Origin: Cyanophora paradoxa
Taxonomy: Eukaryota; Glaucocystophyceae; Cyanophorales; Cyanophoraceae
DNA: 64,000 nucleotides
Reading direction: 5' to 3'
Assembly: GCA_004431415.1 (NCBI GenBank)
Contig: QPMI01000089.1
Coordinates: 248,001-312,000 of the forward strand
This document shows, one piece after another, positions 36,501 through 45,829 of this stretch. The notes beneath the pieces were generated by a model that was given only the letters and a program-made list of their open reading frames with translations, searched no databases and was not told where the DNA came from. Position numbers and translations under genes: made by a program. Within the stretch, counting starts at the first letter, position 1. Every line of letters begins with the position of its first letter.

Positions 36501-37033
36501 AACTCTGCGTTGTCTTCGCTTGCTGACTGTCGCTGCAGGCCTCGCAGATTGCGTGGGTGCGGCCCAACCTACGGCAGATTGATCTCCATCTCTGCTGCTG
36601 ACCACCGCAGTAGGTCATTTCGCAGTATGTGTCCCGCCGCCGCTCCCGCCGCACGGCGGTGCTCGATGGCAAGTGTCAACCCCCCGAGCACCATGGCGTC
36701 AGCGGCGACGATGGCGGTGGCGGCGCTGGTGTCGCGCCCAAGGAGTCTCGGCTAGGCTGGGCGGCCGCTCTGAGATCCGAGGTTACGCCGATCGTCTCTG
36801 CGAGTGACATAACAGTGCGGTCTCGGGCGCGTGCCTGGAGGACGACGTCGACGCTCCCCAACGACCCCGCAGCCCTGCCCGGTCGCGGGTTGCCTACATG
36901 TACAGCTAGACCTTCGACCCCGCGCCGGGCCAGCGCCCTGCTGTGGTCCGCCCCGACACCCAACGAGGAGGGCATAGACATCATAGAGCTAGCGGAGGAC
37001 GAGCTCGCCGCTGTCCCCACCACCATGGCATAG
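21547..37033 (+). CDS. giant LamG / GCC2-GCC3 cysteine-rich membrane protein
   Basis: A gene of about 15.5 kb with dozens of short introns, read as one unit because compatible exons run on one strand without a convincing terminal break. A hydrophobic signal-anchor (LLLSLAIATSLFLLSAGLTM near 21730) opens it. Two LamG-like concanavalin-fold domains follow, then a Fn3/Ig-like and beta-rich middle (24.4-27.7 kb), a long array of ephrin-receptor-like Cys-rich repeats (27.9-33.6 kb), a TM helix VGVVLGVASVLTGGVAYIW near 34110, an Arg/Lys/Glu-rich cytoplasmic helix, and further hydrophobic segments to a stop at 37031-37033. The architecture suggests a surface adhesion or sensing protein; that role is inference. 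Most introns run GTGCGC...GCAG; one near 36298 appears to be GC-AG. It could be two adjacent genes, split near 34.4 or 35.0 kb. Confidence 0.65.
21830..23370 (+). other. LamG-like domain 1 of the giant surface protein
   Basis: Exons in order: YAVDFTRGG (first strand, near 21800-21830); DQLLWYAYDPTQAE and GRLYMYSETM (22430-22550); SAYAAGRTKLKW (22583-22625); FGGSNGIPWNQW joined by an intron to THVAITFSPERG (22720-22845); YINGAG (near 22930); SRNQLGGDLSGVHIANWRF (23140-23200); then WELTAAQVSEAAVG and QMWLKFDLC (23280-23366). The NQW/THVAITF join matches the W-HVA-TF core of LamG domains, and the last exon matches their C-terminal W-FD strand. Confidence 0.7.
23425..24382 (+). other. LamG-like domain 2 of the giant surface protein
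   Basis: FGTLNGKSGERAISLQSMSF and GGSFTVETW (23572-23665), GARLADFGNPELSGVANA (23735-23795), VPAGKMALIVK (23918-23950), then one long exon at 24065-24382 with IGHVAIVFSAAVNG, VKGYLNGELV, FLARFRIWGANRSADEI and KPLLYLKLDDC. This is the usual LamG/pentraxin-like order of strands, clearer here than in domain 1. Confidence 0.8.
27850..33560 (+). other. array of GCC2/GCC3 (ephrin-receptor-like) cysteine-rich repeats
   Basis: Successive exons carry C-x2-C-P-x-G-T-Y-type units, beginning with CQDCPAGTYSDAGAAVC near 27950. Several exons share one module: G-(T/F)-(Y/F)-R, a Cys, then (A/G)ANYT(V/E)C, G-(S/T)-V-(P/V)-N, and C-x2-C. Examples lie at 29457-29580 (AGAANASTC), 29940-30095 (ANYTVCPPGSVPN), 30470-30655 (ANYTECAPGTVVN) and 31305-31455 (ANYTVCERGSVPN). 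NYT is an N-glycosylation sequon. Each unit sits in its own exon bounded by ...GCAG|GCACGTAC and GTGCG, which would allow growth by exon duplication. Confidence 0.75.
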
Positions 37034-38022
37034 ACATAGACGTTCTTGGCTTATATTTACCTCTGGCGTACGTACCGTCACGGCGTAGTACCGCTCTTCA
37101 TTTCGATTTTAATCGGTGGAGCTAGATATATATTGCAATTTTATTATTGGTCTTGTTGGTGTTGTGGCATGGGCGCTTTGAGGCTTCATATATATTCAGA
37201 TTCAGAATTAATATATAATCCCGCAGGAATCATGTACCCCTAAGACAGTATAGGCGCGGCTAGCTAGCCATGAGGCTAGACGTTCGAGAAGCTTCAGGAA
37301 GGCTCTAGTCCCTCGAGCCGTGCGGCCAGGCCGCCCAGAAGCTTCCAGCCAGTTTAGATATAAGCCGCCTGCAGCCATGTTCCGGAGGCATGCGCAGTCA
37401 CTGAGTCCGTGCCTGTGGCTGAGGCGTCTGTGCCTCGCTCGTCTGTACCAGGGAATACGATTGGCCAGGTCTGTCTCTCTGCTTGTCCGCGGAGCTGGGG
37501 TCAGGTGCCAGGGTCCTAGGGCTCTCGTGAGCCTCTGAGCGTCCACGGGGCGCATCTAAGACCGAACATTGGCCCGCTGTGCTGTGCTGTGGCTGCCCAG
37601 CTGTGCTCCCAGCCCGTGCGCTACACGCGAGATTGCCGCAGTGCCTTCTCGTCCTCCTCAGTTTCATCTCTTATGCTTATTGAAAGCTTGTTTTCTCGTC
37701 TGATAGCTCATGATCATGATCATGACTCATAGTTGTCCTTCTGACATATCGGCCTTGGGGAAAGGAGAGGCCCTTAGGTCTGTTGGTTTGATGTGACGGA
37801 TTTCAAAAAGCGAAATTCGCATAAATGAACAGACCTATTACCCCGTTTTCGACCCTGGGGAACACGATGGCCGGGCCCGTTTTCCTATCAGAGGTCTCTA
37901 ATGGGCAGTAACAGCACCTCGAAAAGCACAGAAAAGCATTTTCCCGGAAAAAAATAGAAAGCGCAAATCACATTGGCCTTCCGAGTCGAAATTTGAAAAT
38001 TACTAGGTGCCCGGCCACGTTT
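37034..38022. other. intergenic, no gene seen
   Basis: Lies between the surface protein stop and the retrotransposon 3' end (convergent). Contains a palindromic run of TCATGATCATGATCATGA near 37707-37725 and AT-richer stretches near 37100-37220. No exon supported. Confidence 0.5.
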
Positions 38023-38150
38023 GGCGCGCCGGGGGGGCAAGGGGGGAATCGGGAGCTAATGAAAGAGTAGTAGGTGCACGAACATGCACGGGGCAGATGT
38101 AGATCGACCCCGGCCCAGCGCGCGCGGCAGGTTGAAGTAGTAAAGATAGA
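38023..38150 (-). repeat. 3' module of the LINE, shared with 8159-8284
   Basis: On the minus strand starts TCTATCTTTACTACTTCAAC and ends in CCCCCCCGGCGCGC. It is the reference copy of the module found after repeat copy A, and its first word is also at the end of copy B (near 42912-42930). Confidence 0.75.
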
Positions 38151-38975
38151 CGTCTGGCGGGCAGCTCAGGTGTGAGAGGGCTAGGGTTTCCCCGCCCTGG
38201 TGGCGGGACTCGAGGGCACCGCACTCCCTGCAGCGTTCCCGCTGCCGGGGCTCCGGATCCGCGCGCTTCCTGCGAGCGTTGCCAGCCGTATCGTCAGGCG
38301 GCGCGTCGGCCTCGCGGTCGCGCGCCCCAGTGCGCTTCGCCTTGGCGCGACGTTCTTTCATGACCTTCGTGATCCCGCACGCCTTCTCCCACTCCGCGTA
38401 CGCCTGGCATCTGGCGGCCCACGTTTTATGGGCCTGCTCGCCTATGGCCGTCGCCAGCTTGCGCACGACCTGGGCAGCTTTCTTGGCGTCCGGGACGGTC
38501 TCGCGGACCATGTCGGTGAGGCCCGCCGGGGCAGCCCCGTAGCACGCACATCTGCGCCTGCCGTTCAGCCGCCGTGAGCGTCGGGTCGTTGACTCTCGTG
38601 ACCTTCAGGGATCTGGAGAGCGCGTGTGGCACTGATCGCTTCTGCGCGCCTTCGAGGGCCTCGCTGACCGTCGCTGCGATGCGTGCTTCCGCAGCGGTGC
38701 GCGCCTCCGTCGCCACCGCGCTGGGGCAGGTGAGGACGTGCTCCAGCGTCTCCTCGGGCCCAGTCACAAGCCGGGGCCGGCCTTCGCCATCGATTTCCCG
38801 CGTGCTGCAGAGCGCACAGAGTCCTGCCGGGTTCACTTCGCTGTAGAGCTCGGGCGCGTCTCGCTTGCGGACGAGGGCCGTCGCCACCGTACCCATCACG
38901 AGTTTCATGTGCGTACCCCGGAAGCAGTTGCTCTCCCGGCTCACCCCGACTCGGCGGGGCCCCATAGCCATCTGA
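38056..38975 (-). pseudogene. zinc-finger C-terminal tail of the LINE
   Basis: Contains CALCSTRE...EETLEHVLTCPS (C-x2-C...H-x4-C), the zinc-finger pattern seen at the end of many LINE proteins, then helical basic sequence. One more frame change near 38.5 kb joins QMCVLRGCPGG to MVRETVPDAKKAAQVVRKLA, which ends in KVMKERRAKAKRTGARDRE and a Cys-rich end (CRECGALESRHQGG). Confidence 0.75.
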
Positions 38976-40263
38976 TCGTACACGGCCCCATGGTCCACTG
39001 GCAGCCGTAGCCACTCCCGGCCTTGAGCTGGTTCGTCCACGCGAAGTGCGTGTGGTGCGCGTGAAGCACAGCGGCGTGCCGCCGGGGGTCGCCTTCGACT
39101 CGCCTGACTATCCCGGTCGGTCCCTCGATCGTCAGCACTGCCGGCATGCTGAACTCGGGCGGCAGGAAGATGTTCTCGTCCAGTTCCTCCTGTTCCAGGT
39201 GCGCGCCTTGATCGGCCGCTCTGTCGGCGGCGTCGTTTAGCTCGTGCATATCCTCGTCGCTGTGCGCCTTGACCTTGATAACCGCAGCCGGCCGCTGCCG
39301 ATCCCGTCCCATCACCAGGGCACGGAACTTGGACCACGCGTACAGCTCAGCGCTGCACGTGTTCCGGATGTAGTCTCGCATGTGCATATCGTGCGCATTC
39401 AGCACGAACTTATCGAACCATGTGCAGACGTTCTGACTGTCCGTGTGCAGGCGCACCCCCTGCGCCGCGAGCACGTCGGCGACGATCGCAGCCTGGAGCT
39501 CAGCCTTGTTGTTCTCTTGAAGCCCGCGCAGCCGGCCGACGTACGTGCCTGCCCATTCCGGGTGGTTCGCCACGGTCCCGTCCGGGAACTCGGCCGGACT
39601 CACGACGCCGAGGCCGGCGTGCGCCCCTTCCGTCTGACCCTTCTTCAGGCTCCCGTCCGTCCATATCCACTGCTCGAGTTTGCCTGGGCGACGGCCGAGC
39701 TTCGCGAGTTCCGCCTCTTCGATCTGCTCCCAATTTGCCAGCATGTGCTGCCAGTAAACGGTGAGGGTGACCCCTTCCTGCGCCGCCCGGGAGTCCCAGT
39801 GGCGCGGCGCTCCGCCCGCGTAGTAGAGCTCGCTCTGCTCTGCTGAATCTGACACAGGTTGTGCCTCGTCTCGCGGCTCGGCGCCCGGCGTCGCCGCCGC
39901 AGCTACTTCCAGCGCGGCCTGCAGCTCAGCCTCGGCCTCCTGGCTCAGCTGTTCACGGAGGAAGCGCTCGTCACCATCCTGTACGGCTTTCACGCGGGCC
40001 TGGAGAAGCAGTGCCCTGCGTTTCTCGTCGTCTTGCGTGCGCAGGCCCGGGTCGTAGTACTCCAAGGTCGGTCGCAGGGCGACCTGCTTGCGCCCGCGCT
40101 TCGACATCGTCTCCTGCCCCGCCGCTACCGCCGGCGTCTCCTCCGTCGGTTCGCCTTCCAAGGCGAGGAGGGTATCCTCCTCCTCCCACCAGCCCTTCCC
40201 GTGCGCCCACGAGCCGTCGCACTGACTCATTTCGGGCAGCGCGACGGAGCATTGCGCGTGCAC
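38941..40263 (-). pseudogene. RNase H domain of the LINE
   Basis: RNase HI catalytic residues are visible in order: WIWTDGSLKKG (Asp), NNKAELQAAIVADVL (Glu), VRLHTDSQNVCTWF (Asp), and KVKAHSDEDMHELNDAADRA (His/Asp loop). It follows a charged linker (SKRGRKQVALRPTLEYYDP). The frame ends at 38941, but homology continues in another frame (REWLRLPVDHGAVYDQ), marking an indel at about 38.97 kb. Confidence 0.88.
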
Positions 40264-41215
40264 CGGTCGTCATGGTGCCAGTACTGCTTTCCTGTCCCCT
40301 GCACTGCTGTGTACGTGCTCGTCTGCCCCTCTATTTCGGGGTGCCGGCAGTGACCGTCACACCGGCAGTAGAGCCCCTCTTTCTCCGCGTCGGGGTCCGC
40401 GCCCTTCGGCACCGGCACCCAGTGCTCCAGCAGGTACTCCGACGCTAGTATGCTGCCCGTCGCGGACTTGAACGTAATGACTCGCCCCACGTGGGGCTCG
40501 GCAGATTCGTCGTGCAGCTGCTCCGCCTCAAACACGGCTACGAACGCGCCCTTCGTCCACTTCACCTTCCGGGCCCCGCTGGGGAGCGAGGCCATGGCTG
40601 ACGCGCGCTCTCCCGCCCGCCGCATCGGGTGCCGCAGCTTCTTCCCGTCAACCGTGAGCGCGTTCGCCACCTCACGCCACCACGCAGGCTCGCTCTTCTG
40701 CAGCGTTCCCTTGGGCGCGCCCATGTACAGGTCCTGCCAGGTTCGCAAGGTCTCGCCGTCCGCTGCTGTCACCGCGTCCATGGTCGTCACGCCCGCCCCG
40801 TAAAGGGCAGGGGCCGCGACGCTGAAGACGGCTCTTGGGATGTGCATTGCCACGACGTAGCGCCGGTCGAGGCGCTCCGGGTCAGGCCAAGGCTTCGCCC
40901 CGGGCAAGGTGCGGAACGCCGCGTAGCGCGCGTGATTCGACATCAGCCGGTACTTACGGCGCTGCATCTGCGGCATGATCGCCGCCAGGGCGTTTCTGCG
41001 GGCGAGGTCGCTGGAGACGGGTGCGTTTAGGAACTCGGTCGGGAGCAGAGGCACCCCAAGCTTCTCCTGCAGCGCGCGCACCCGGTGCCGTACAACCCGG
41101 GCCAGCAGCGAGCCCTCTGGCGCGCAGAGCCGGATCTGAGCCTCTGTGATTTGCGCCTCCGCTTGCAGGTGGGCTGTTCGTTTGAGGCTGTACCCCCGTG
41201 GCTCCAGATCGCGTA
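40227..41215 (-). pseudogene. connector segment of the LINE polyprotein
   Basis: Continues the LINE after the first frame change: SLKRTAHLQAEAQITEAQIR, RRKYRLMSNHARYAAFRTLP and EPAWWREVANALTVDGKKL, ending in a Cys/His-bearing stretch (YCRCDGHCRHPEIEG) and a stop at 40227. Same order as the region between RT and RNase H in LINEs; no independent function assigned. Confidence 0.7.
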
Positions 41216-42440
41216 ATTCGTCGTCGAGGCGGCGAGGTTCCCGTGGTGCTTGACGACCCGCATCCAAATACGATCGAGTTCCTGGCACTGACTCTCGCTC
41301 AGGGTCATGAGCTTCAGGCCGTACGAGATGCGGGCCTGTACTACGGCCTCGACAAGGTAGCAGGCCTCGTTCGCGGTGAGCTTCTTGCGTTCTATCAGCG
41401 CGACTGCGCCCCGCGCCTGATCGCAGATGTACTGCCACTGACGATCCCAGTTCAGGTTTGCGCTCATGTATACCCCGAGGAGCTTGAAGTGCTCGTGGGG
41501 CTGGCGGACAAGTCCGACGGGGGTACCGTTGATCTTCGGCGGGGAGGGCTGCTTCTCCTTCTTCTTCGCGGCGGGGTGGGCCCCAGGTTTGCTCTCAACC
41601 TCGCGACGTGCGTTGTTCCACGTGAAGATCGTCTTCTTTGCGTTGACCTCGATATCGTGCAGGCGGAAGAACTCGCCGGCCACGTCGGCCTGGGTCTGCA
41701 GCCCCCGCATGCTGCCGCTCATCCACTTCGTGTCGTCGGCGTACGCCACGCCGCTGACGCGGGCCCGGCCCTCGCGTTTCGCAGCATCGGTCTCCCTCGG
41801 GTTCCCCATCACGTACGCCGTGCCCGGCTCCTCCCAGCTCTCGGGGTGGGCATAGTGCTCTATCGTCTTTGCCGTCTTCTTTCCGTGCTGGCGCTCGTGC
41901 TGATCCAGGCGCTCTTGCGCGCAGAGGAGGGCATCGTAGAAGATCAGCCAGTGCAGCGGCGACTCGACGCCGCCCTGCGGCAGCCCGCACTCGAGCTCGA
42001 ACTCGTCGGAGAGGCCGTGACCGGAGATTGCCCGCGCCCTGCGGCGCCGGAATATGTTCCTGTGGAGTTCGATGTACCCCTCGGGTACGTTTAGCCTCCG
42101 CATCGAGAGCTCCATGCTCTCCCACGAGACGGAGTCGTACGCTCGCCTGATATCCTGCAGCAGGATGTACAGGGGCTTCTTGAACTCCTTCGCGTCCTCG
42201 AGGACTGCGTTAAAGACGTGGAGGGCGTCGTCCGTCGAGCAACCAGGTCTGAAGCCGTAGTTGGCCCCTTTCAGGAGCCCGTTCTGATGGATTGTCCGGG
42301 ACAGGCGCGCGTTCAGGAGGCCAGTGGTCAGCTTCAGGGCCACCTCCTGCAGGGTGATCGGTCGCAGGTTATTCCGGCTGGGTCCGGGCTTCGGCGGCCA
42401 TGCAAGTGTACGACCATACGAACAGGTATGCTTGGGGCGT
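41200..42440 (-). pseudogene. reverse transcriptase domain of the LINE
   Basis: Canonical RT blocks in order: NNLRPITLQEVALKL, NYGFRPGCSTDDAL, DIRRAYDSVSWESM (first catalytic Asp), GLPQGGVESPLHWLIFYDAL, and VAYADDTKWMSG (the YADD catalytic pair), followed by VNAKKTIFTWN and the thumb-like HFKLLGVYMS. All key residues are present. The frame is lost near 41.2 kb (after STTNYAIWSH), where continuation requires a shift. Confidence 0.9.
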
Positions 42441-42904
42441 GGGCACAAAAAGGGCGCGCCCGCGCTAGAGGGAGACACGGGGGGATTGCGGTCTGGGGGC
42501 GGGGCCGGAGGACGCAACACCAACAACTGGAGGCGGCGGAGGCGACGGCAGGAGGCGGCCAGTAGCCCAATCTACTGGGGCTGGCGAGGAGCCTGGCACA
42601 CGGCGCGGCGAGGCCCTTGGGCAGCGCTGGCGGCGGACGTACCATGATTGGGAGTCTTTTGTAGAGATAGGACCTCGTAGCCGGGAGTTTAGGTTAGTTT
42701 AGAAATCGATACAGCTAGCTTCCACATCATTAGTATTAGGTAGAAACCTCCTTAGCTAGATATCTAGACACGAAACCTTCAAACCTTTCGTTCATTTTGT
42801 ACTTTCTAAAGCACAGCATACGACGGTCCTCGATAGTATCTAGTCGGAGAGATTTATTGGGCGATGTGAAACTCATTGTAGTTGTGTTGTGTGCTAATGC
42901 AAGA
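42441..42904. other. AT-richer intergenic, no gene seen
   Basis: Between the truncated LINE 5' end and repeat copy B. Minus-strand Pro/Ala frames in 42441-42650 look like GC-rich chance frames; 42660-42900 is AT-richer with stops in every frame. Confidence 0.5.
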
Positions 42905-43119
42905 GATCGGGTGAAGTAGTAAAGATAGAGACAGATTATATATGATTGAAAAGAATAGAAAAGGGCTGATAAGCAGACGCTGCGATCAAACCGAATAAAG
43001 AAAAGCCTGAATGAACGTTAACGGCCAGATTGAGCGCACTGTATATGAAAGATTGTTCTGGAGCGAAAAAACTATGCGCATCAACTGTGTTCGGACGGCC
43101 TACCGCTAACCCTGAACAG

Positions 43120-43860
43120 CTGGCTAAAAGATGATGGTGCTGTCTGCAGAGGGCTCGCCGTAAACATAGGCGATCCAGGCCTTCTGCAGGGGGTCGGGGC
43201 GGAAGTCGACCATGGGGGTGAGCGGCAGCCAGCGGCGCCGGTCATGAAGAGGGCCGTCTTGCGAGAGCATGGTGAGGCGGCCCGCCGCCTCGAGCGCCCG
43301 CAGAGCCACGCGGCTGTCGCGCTGCCCGCTCCCGGCGCGCATCTGGTAGACAAGGTCTTGAATTTCGATATCCGCGAGGCCGGCGTCACGGAGGCGCTTG
43401 AGGACTCCCATGTGGAGGTCCTCGATCGCCGGCCTGCCGTGGCAATCATGAAACAGAGGTGAGATCTAGATATGGGCAGTCCAGTCGAATGAATGTTCGC
43501 GCACCCGACAAAGCGAACGACGAAGCGATCCTGCCGCGCAGCCGCGAGTGCTTCGACGGTTGCTAAAGCGAAGGCGACGGCCTCCTCGCGATCGCGGATG
43601 GGGGGGAAGCCAGGCCGGTCGGGGAGCTCGCGGACGAGGATGAGCAAGGGCCTCTCAGCCGCTCCGAGCACGGACACGAGACCGGCGACGTTGGGGGCTG
43701 CTCCAGACGGCCAGGTGGACGCGGCGTGCCGGTATCCGTCCGGCGGGAGCACAAGCGCGACGGCGCCCGCAGAAAGCCGGCCGAGCGCAAGGCCGAGCCA
43801 GGAGGCGTCGTCGGCGGAGGCAACGACGAGCCCCCCAACAGCCAGAGGCGGTCTCGGCGT
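43120..43860 (-). CDS. coding-like segment downstream of the helicase fragment, unknown
   Basis: In a different frame from the helicase: VVASADDASWLGLALGRLSA, LVSVLGAAERPLLILVREL, REEAVAFALATVEALAAAR (43820-43500), then after an apparent intron or break MGVLKRLRDAGLADIEIQDL, RVALRALEAAGRLTMLSQDG and FRPDPLQKAWIAYVYGE, with a stop at 43124. The last part is also present and open in repeat copy A. No family recognised. Preservation of the frame in both copies suggests real coding history. Confidence 0.4.
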
Positions 43861-44340
43861 GAGTCTCGATGCGGCGAGCAGTGATGCGGCTGCGAAGCTG
43901 GATGCCGGCCAGAGTCTTGCAGCGGCTCAGCGCGACGTACTCCTGGTTGTACGTGAAGGGGTTGGAGGGGTCAACGACGTCGACGATGGCGTCGCACGTA
44001 GAGCCCTGACTCTTGTGGACAGTGACGGCGAAGGCGACTTCCAGAGGAAACATAGAACGATAGATTGTGTAGCCAGAATAGGGGATCGTCGACCGGAGAG
44101 GAGGGATGGGGATGACGGGGTCTCCGTCGACGTAAATGTCGTTGAAGGCGTCCCCATGGTAAACACTTCGGTCGACACGCACGAGGATGAGCGGGTGCTG
44201 GTAGGTTGCACGCTGCACCACCATCTCGTCGGCCGTCTTCGGAAATGGGTGCTCCTGTCCGGGCCGCGCAGGCGGGAGCACGACGTCTTCGATGGTGACG
44301 ATAGTACCATTCGTCAGGCCGCCCGGGCCGAGAGCTGCGC
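43860..44340 (-). pseudogene. PIF1-like helicase, C-terminal fragment
   Basis: Shows LTNGTIVTIEDVVLPPARP, LILVRVDRSVYHGDAFNDIY, then the C-terminal helicase signature FPLEVAFAVTVHKSQGSTCD (motif V, with HKSQG) and YVALSRCKTLAGIQLRS (motif VI). These match PIF1-family 5'-3' DNA helicases, including those within Helitron proteins and viral/algal homologues. The Walker A and B region is missing upstream, so it cannot be a functional ATPase alone. The open frame that contains it runs 43655-44782, but its 5' half has no helicase resemblance. Confidence 0.8.
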
Positions 44341-45069
44341 AGTCCGCGTACTGAGAGCTGAGTCCGCGTACTGAGGGCCGCGTACGCCGGGCGTGCTCGG
44401 CTGCGATCAGCGGCGCAGATAGGCAGCGGCGCAAGCGGTTTTGCGATGCAAACTCAACCAGGAGTGCCCGCGCCGGCCAGCGTGCTCGGCTGCGGGCAGC
44501 GGCGCGTGCTCGGTAGGCGGTGCTGCGGTGCAAGCTTGATGCACAGAAAACTAGTCCAGGCGGCACGGGTACCGTGCGGCGTACGCAGCGCAGTGCGAGG
44601 AAGCGGAAATCTAGAGAAGGACAGCTAGAGAGAAGTGGTTCCATGCAGAACGTTAACCGCGCATGCAAAGTAGAGCCCGAAGTGAGAGAGAAGTTGGTTT
44701 TCCCCTCGCGAGGAAGCGGAAATCGAAAGAAGACAGCTACTAGGCTAGAGAGAAGTGGTTCCATGCAGAACCGCGCATGCAAGGGAGAGCCCGAAGTGAG
44801 AGAGAAGTTGGTTTTCCCCTCGAAAAAAACCAGGTTTTCCCCCCGAAAACCAGGTTTTCCCCTCGGAAAACCAGGTTTTCCCCTCGACTTTGCCGCTCGA
44901 AAGTCGAAAGCTGACCGGTCAACCGAGCCAATCGGATCGCGAATAACCCGTCATTTTTTTCCGGTGTTGCATACTGGACCTCGAAAACGGCCTCATAGAA
45001 AAGTTTTGGCTGAAGCGAGGGAACGGGAAGCAAGGGGGGGAAGACCTTCGGTCTTTTTTCCCCCCTTGC

Positions 45070-45829
45070 AATTAATTTCAAGAGACCGCACCCCATTCGC
45101 TAGGAAATAGTTTCCAAATTGACGGAGCGCCTCGTTGCCGGCCAGCAAATTTGTATGAGACAGGGTCGCAGTGTGCCACGATGTGGGATTTAAAAGTATT
45201 TGATGCGTTGATTGAAAGATATTTGAAATAAACAATTTAGACAGAGCCTTATTACTGCGAATTACATTCAAATGATTCATAGATAATTATTAACCACCTC
45301 CAAAAAGCGCCGAAAGTCGTTTCCATTCAGCTGAACTTCGGAAACGACCAATGGGCCCCTCGGGGCCTGTGCTCGGTACAACTGCGGCCGATTGGGCCCC
45401 GCATCGATATCTGTACCCTTGCCGCACAATTCTGTACCCTCTCACTTGAGTGTGTACCCTTGCCGAGTGGACCCCCTATTTCTCCTCCCCCCTCCCCCGT
45501 AACCGCGCGCGGTTGCCAAGTTGCGGGCCCCCGTTTAAAAACAAAGAGCTGCCACCCTCACGCCTTAAAGCCCCAAGACCCAAGGCCACTCCTGCTCCGC
45601 AGGGACTCGCTTGTATCTTGTTTGCACGCCCCGGAGGGTGGTTGGAGCCCCTTAAGCTTGCGCCAGCAACTTGGCAATTCGCCAAAAAAGAAATAATTTA
45701 TTCTTCAGTCCGACGGTCGCGCTTCCATGATCCAGGCTTGATTTCCGAAGTTCATCAGTACTCGTAGCTTTTGGCGTAGTTCGATGTCCGACGGTCTGCA
45801 ATGCTTGCATGCATTGAATATATATATGC
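45070..45829. other. no gene seen
   Basis: The stretch holds an AT-richer part (45180-45300) and three near-repeats of TGTACCCT near 45410-45465. Frames of 60-105 codons exist but show no domain or coding-like composition. Confidence 0.4.

Larger units (their letters stand above)
38023..42440 (-). mobile_element. non-LTR (LINE-type) retrotransposon, 5'-truncated and frameshifted
   Basis: Reading right to left: reverse transcriptase, connector, RNase H, Cys/His zinc-finger tail and a lysine/arginine-rich C-terminus. Homology to RT starts abruptly at about 42440, just upstream of the NNLRPITL motif; no endonuclease domain is seen, so the 5' end is missing, as is common after incomplete reverse transcription. 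The coding line changes frame at about 41.2, 40.25, 38.97 and 38.5 kb, so it is not intact unless those are sequencing errors. There are no long terminal repeats. The 3' end is marked by the module shared with 8159-8284. An RNase H domain after the RT is found in several LINE clades (I, R1, Tad, RandI/Dualen and others); the exact clade is not assigned. Confidence 0.88.
42905..45069 (-). mobile_element. repeat copy B: hairpin-headed element with PIF1-like helicase fragment
   Basis: Inverted, longer partner of 6917-8158. Read on the minus strand it opens with an imperfect hairpin (45069-45030), a GC-rich zone with an internal duplication of GTTTTCCCCTCG(A/C) and AGTGAGAGAGAAG-type words (44640-44830), then the helicase fragment (about 44330-43880), a further coding-like segment, and the 3' zone shared with copy A, ending at about 42905 in CTATCTTTACTACTTCA. 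No N-terminal helicase motifs or other transposase domain were found, so neither copy is an evident autonomous element. Its nature (DNA transposon, retro-copied tail, or segmental duplicate) is unresolved. Confidence 0.6.

Noticed and set aside
38023-42440. LTR retrotransposon
   Set aside because: No long terminal repeats, protease or integrase; the RT block order with the zinc-finger tail is LINE-like.
42905-45069. Helitron
   Set aside because: A PIF1-like helicase fragment and a hairpin are present, but no Rep/HUH domain, no CTRR end next to the hairpin and no TC start; the hairpin is on the wrong side relative to the helicase reading direction.
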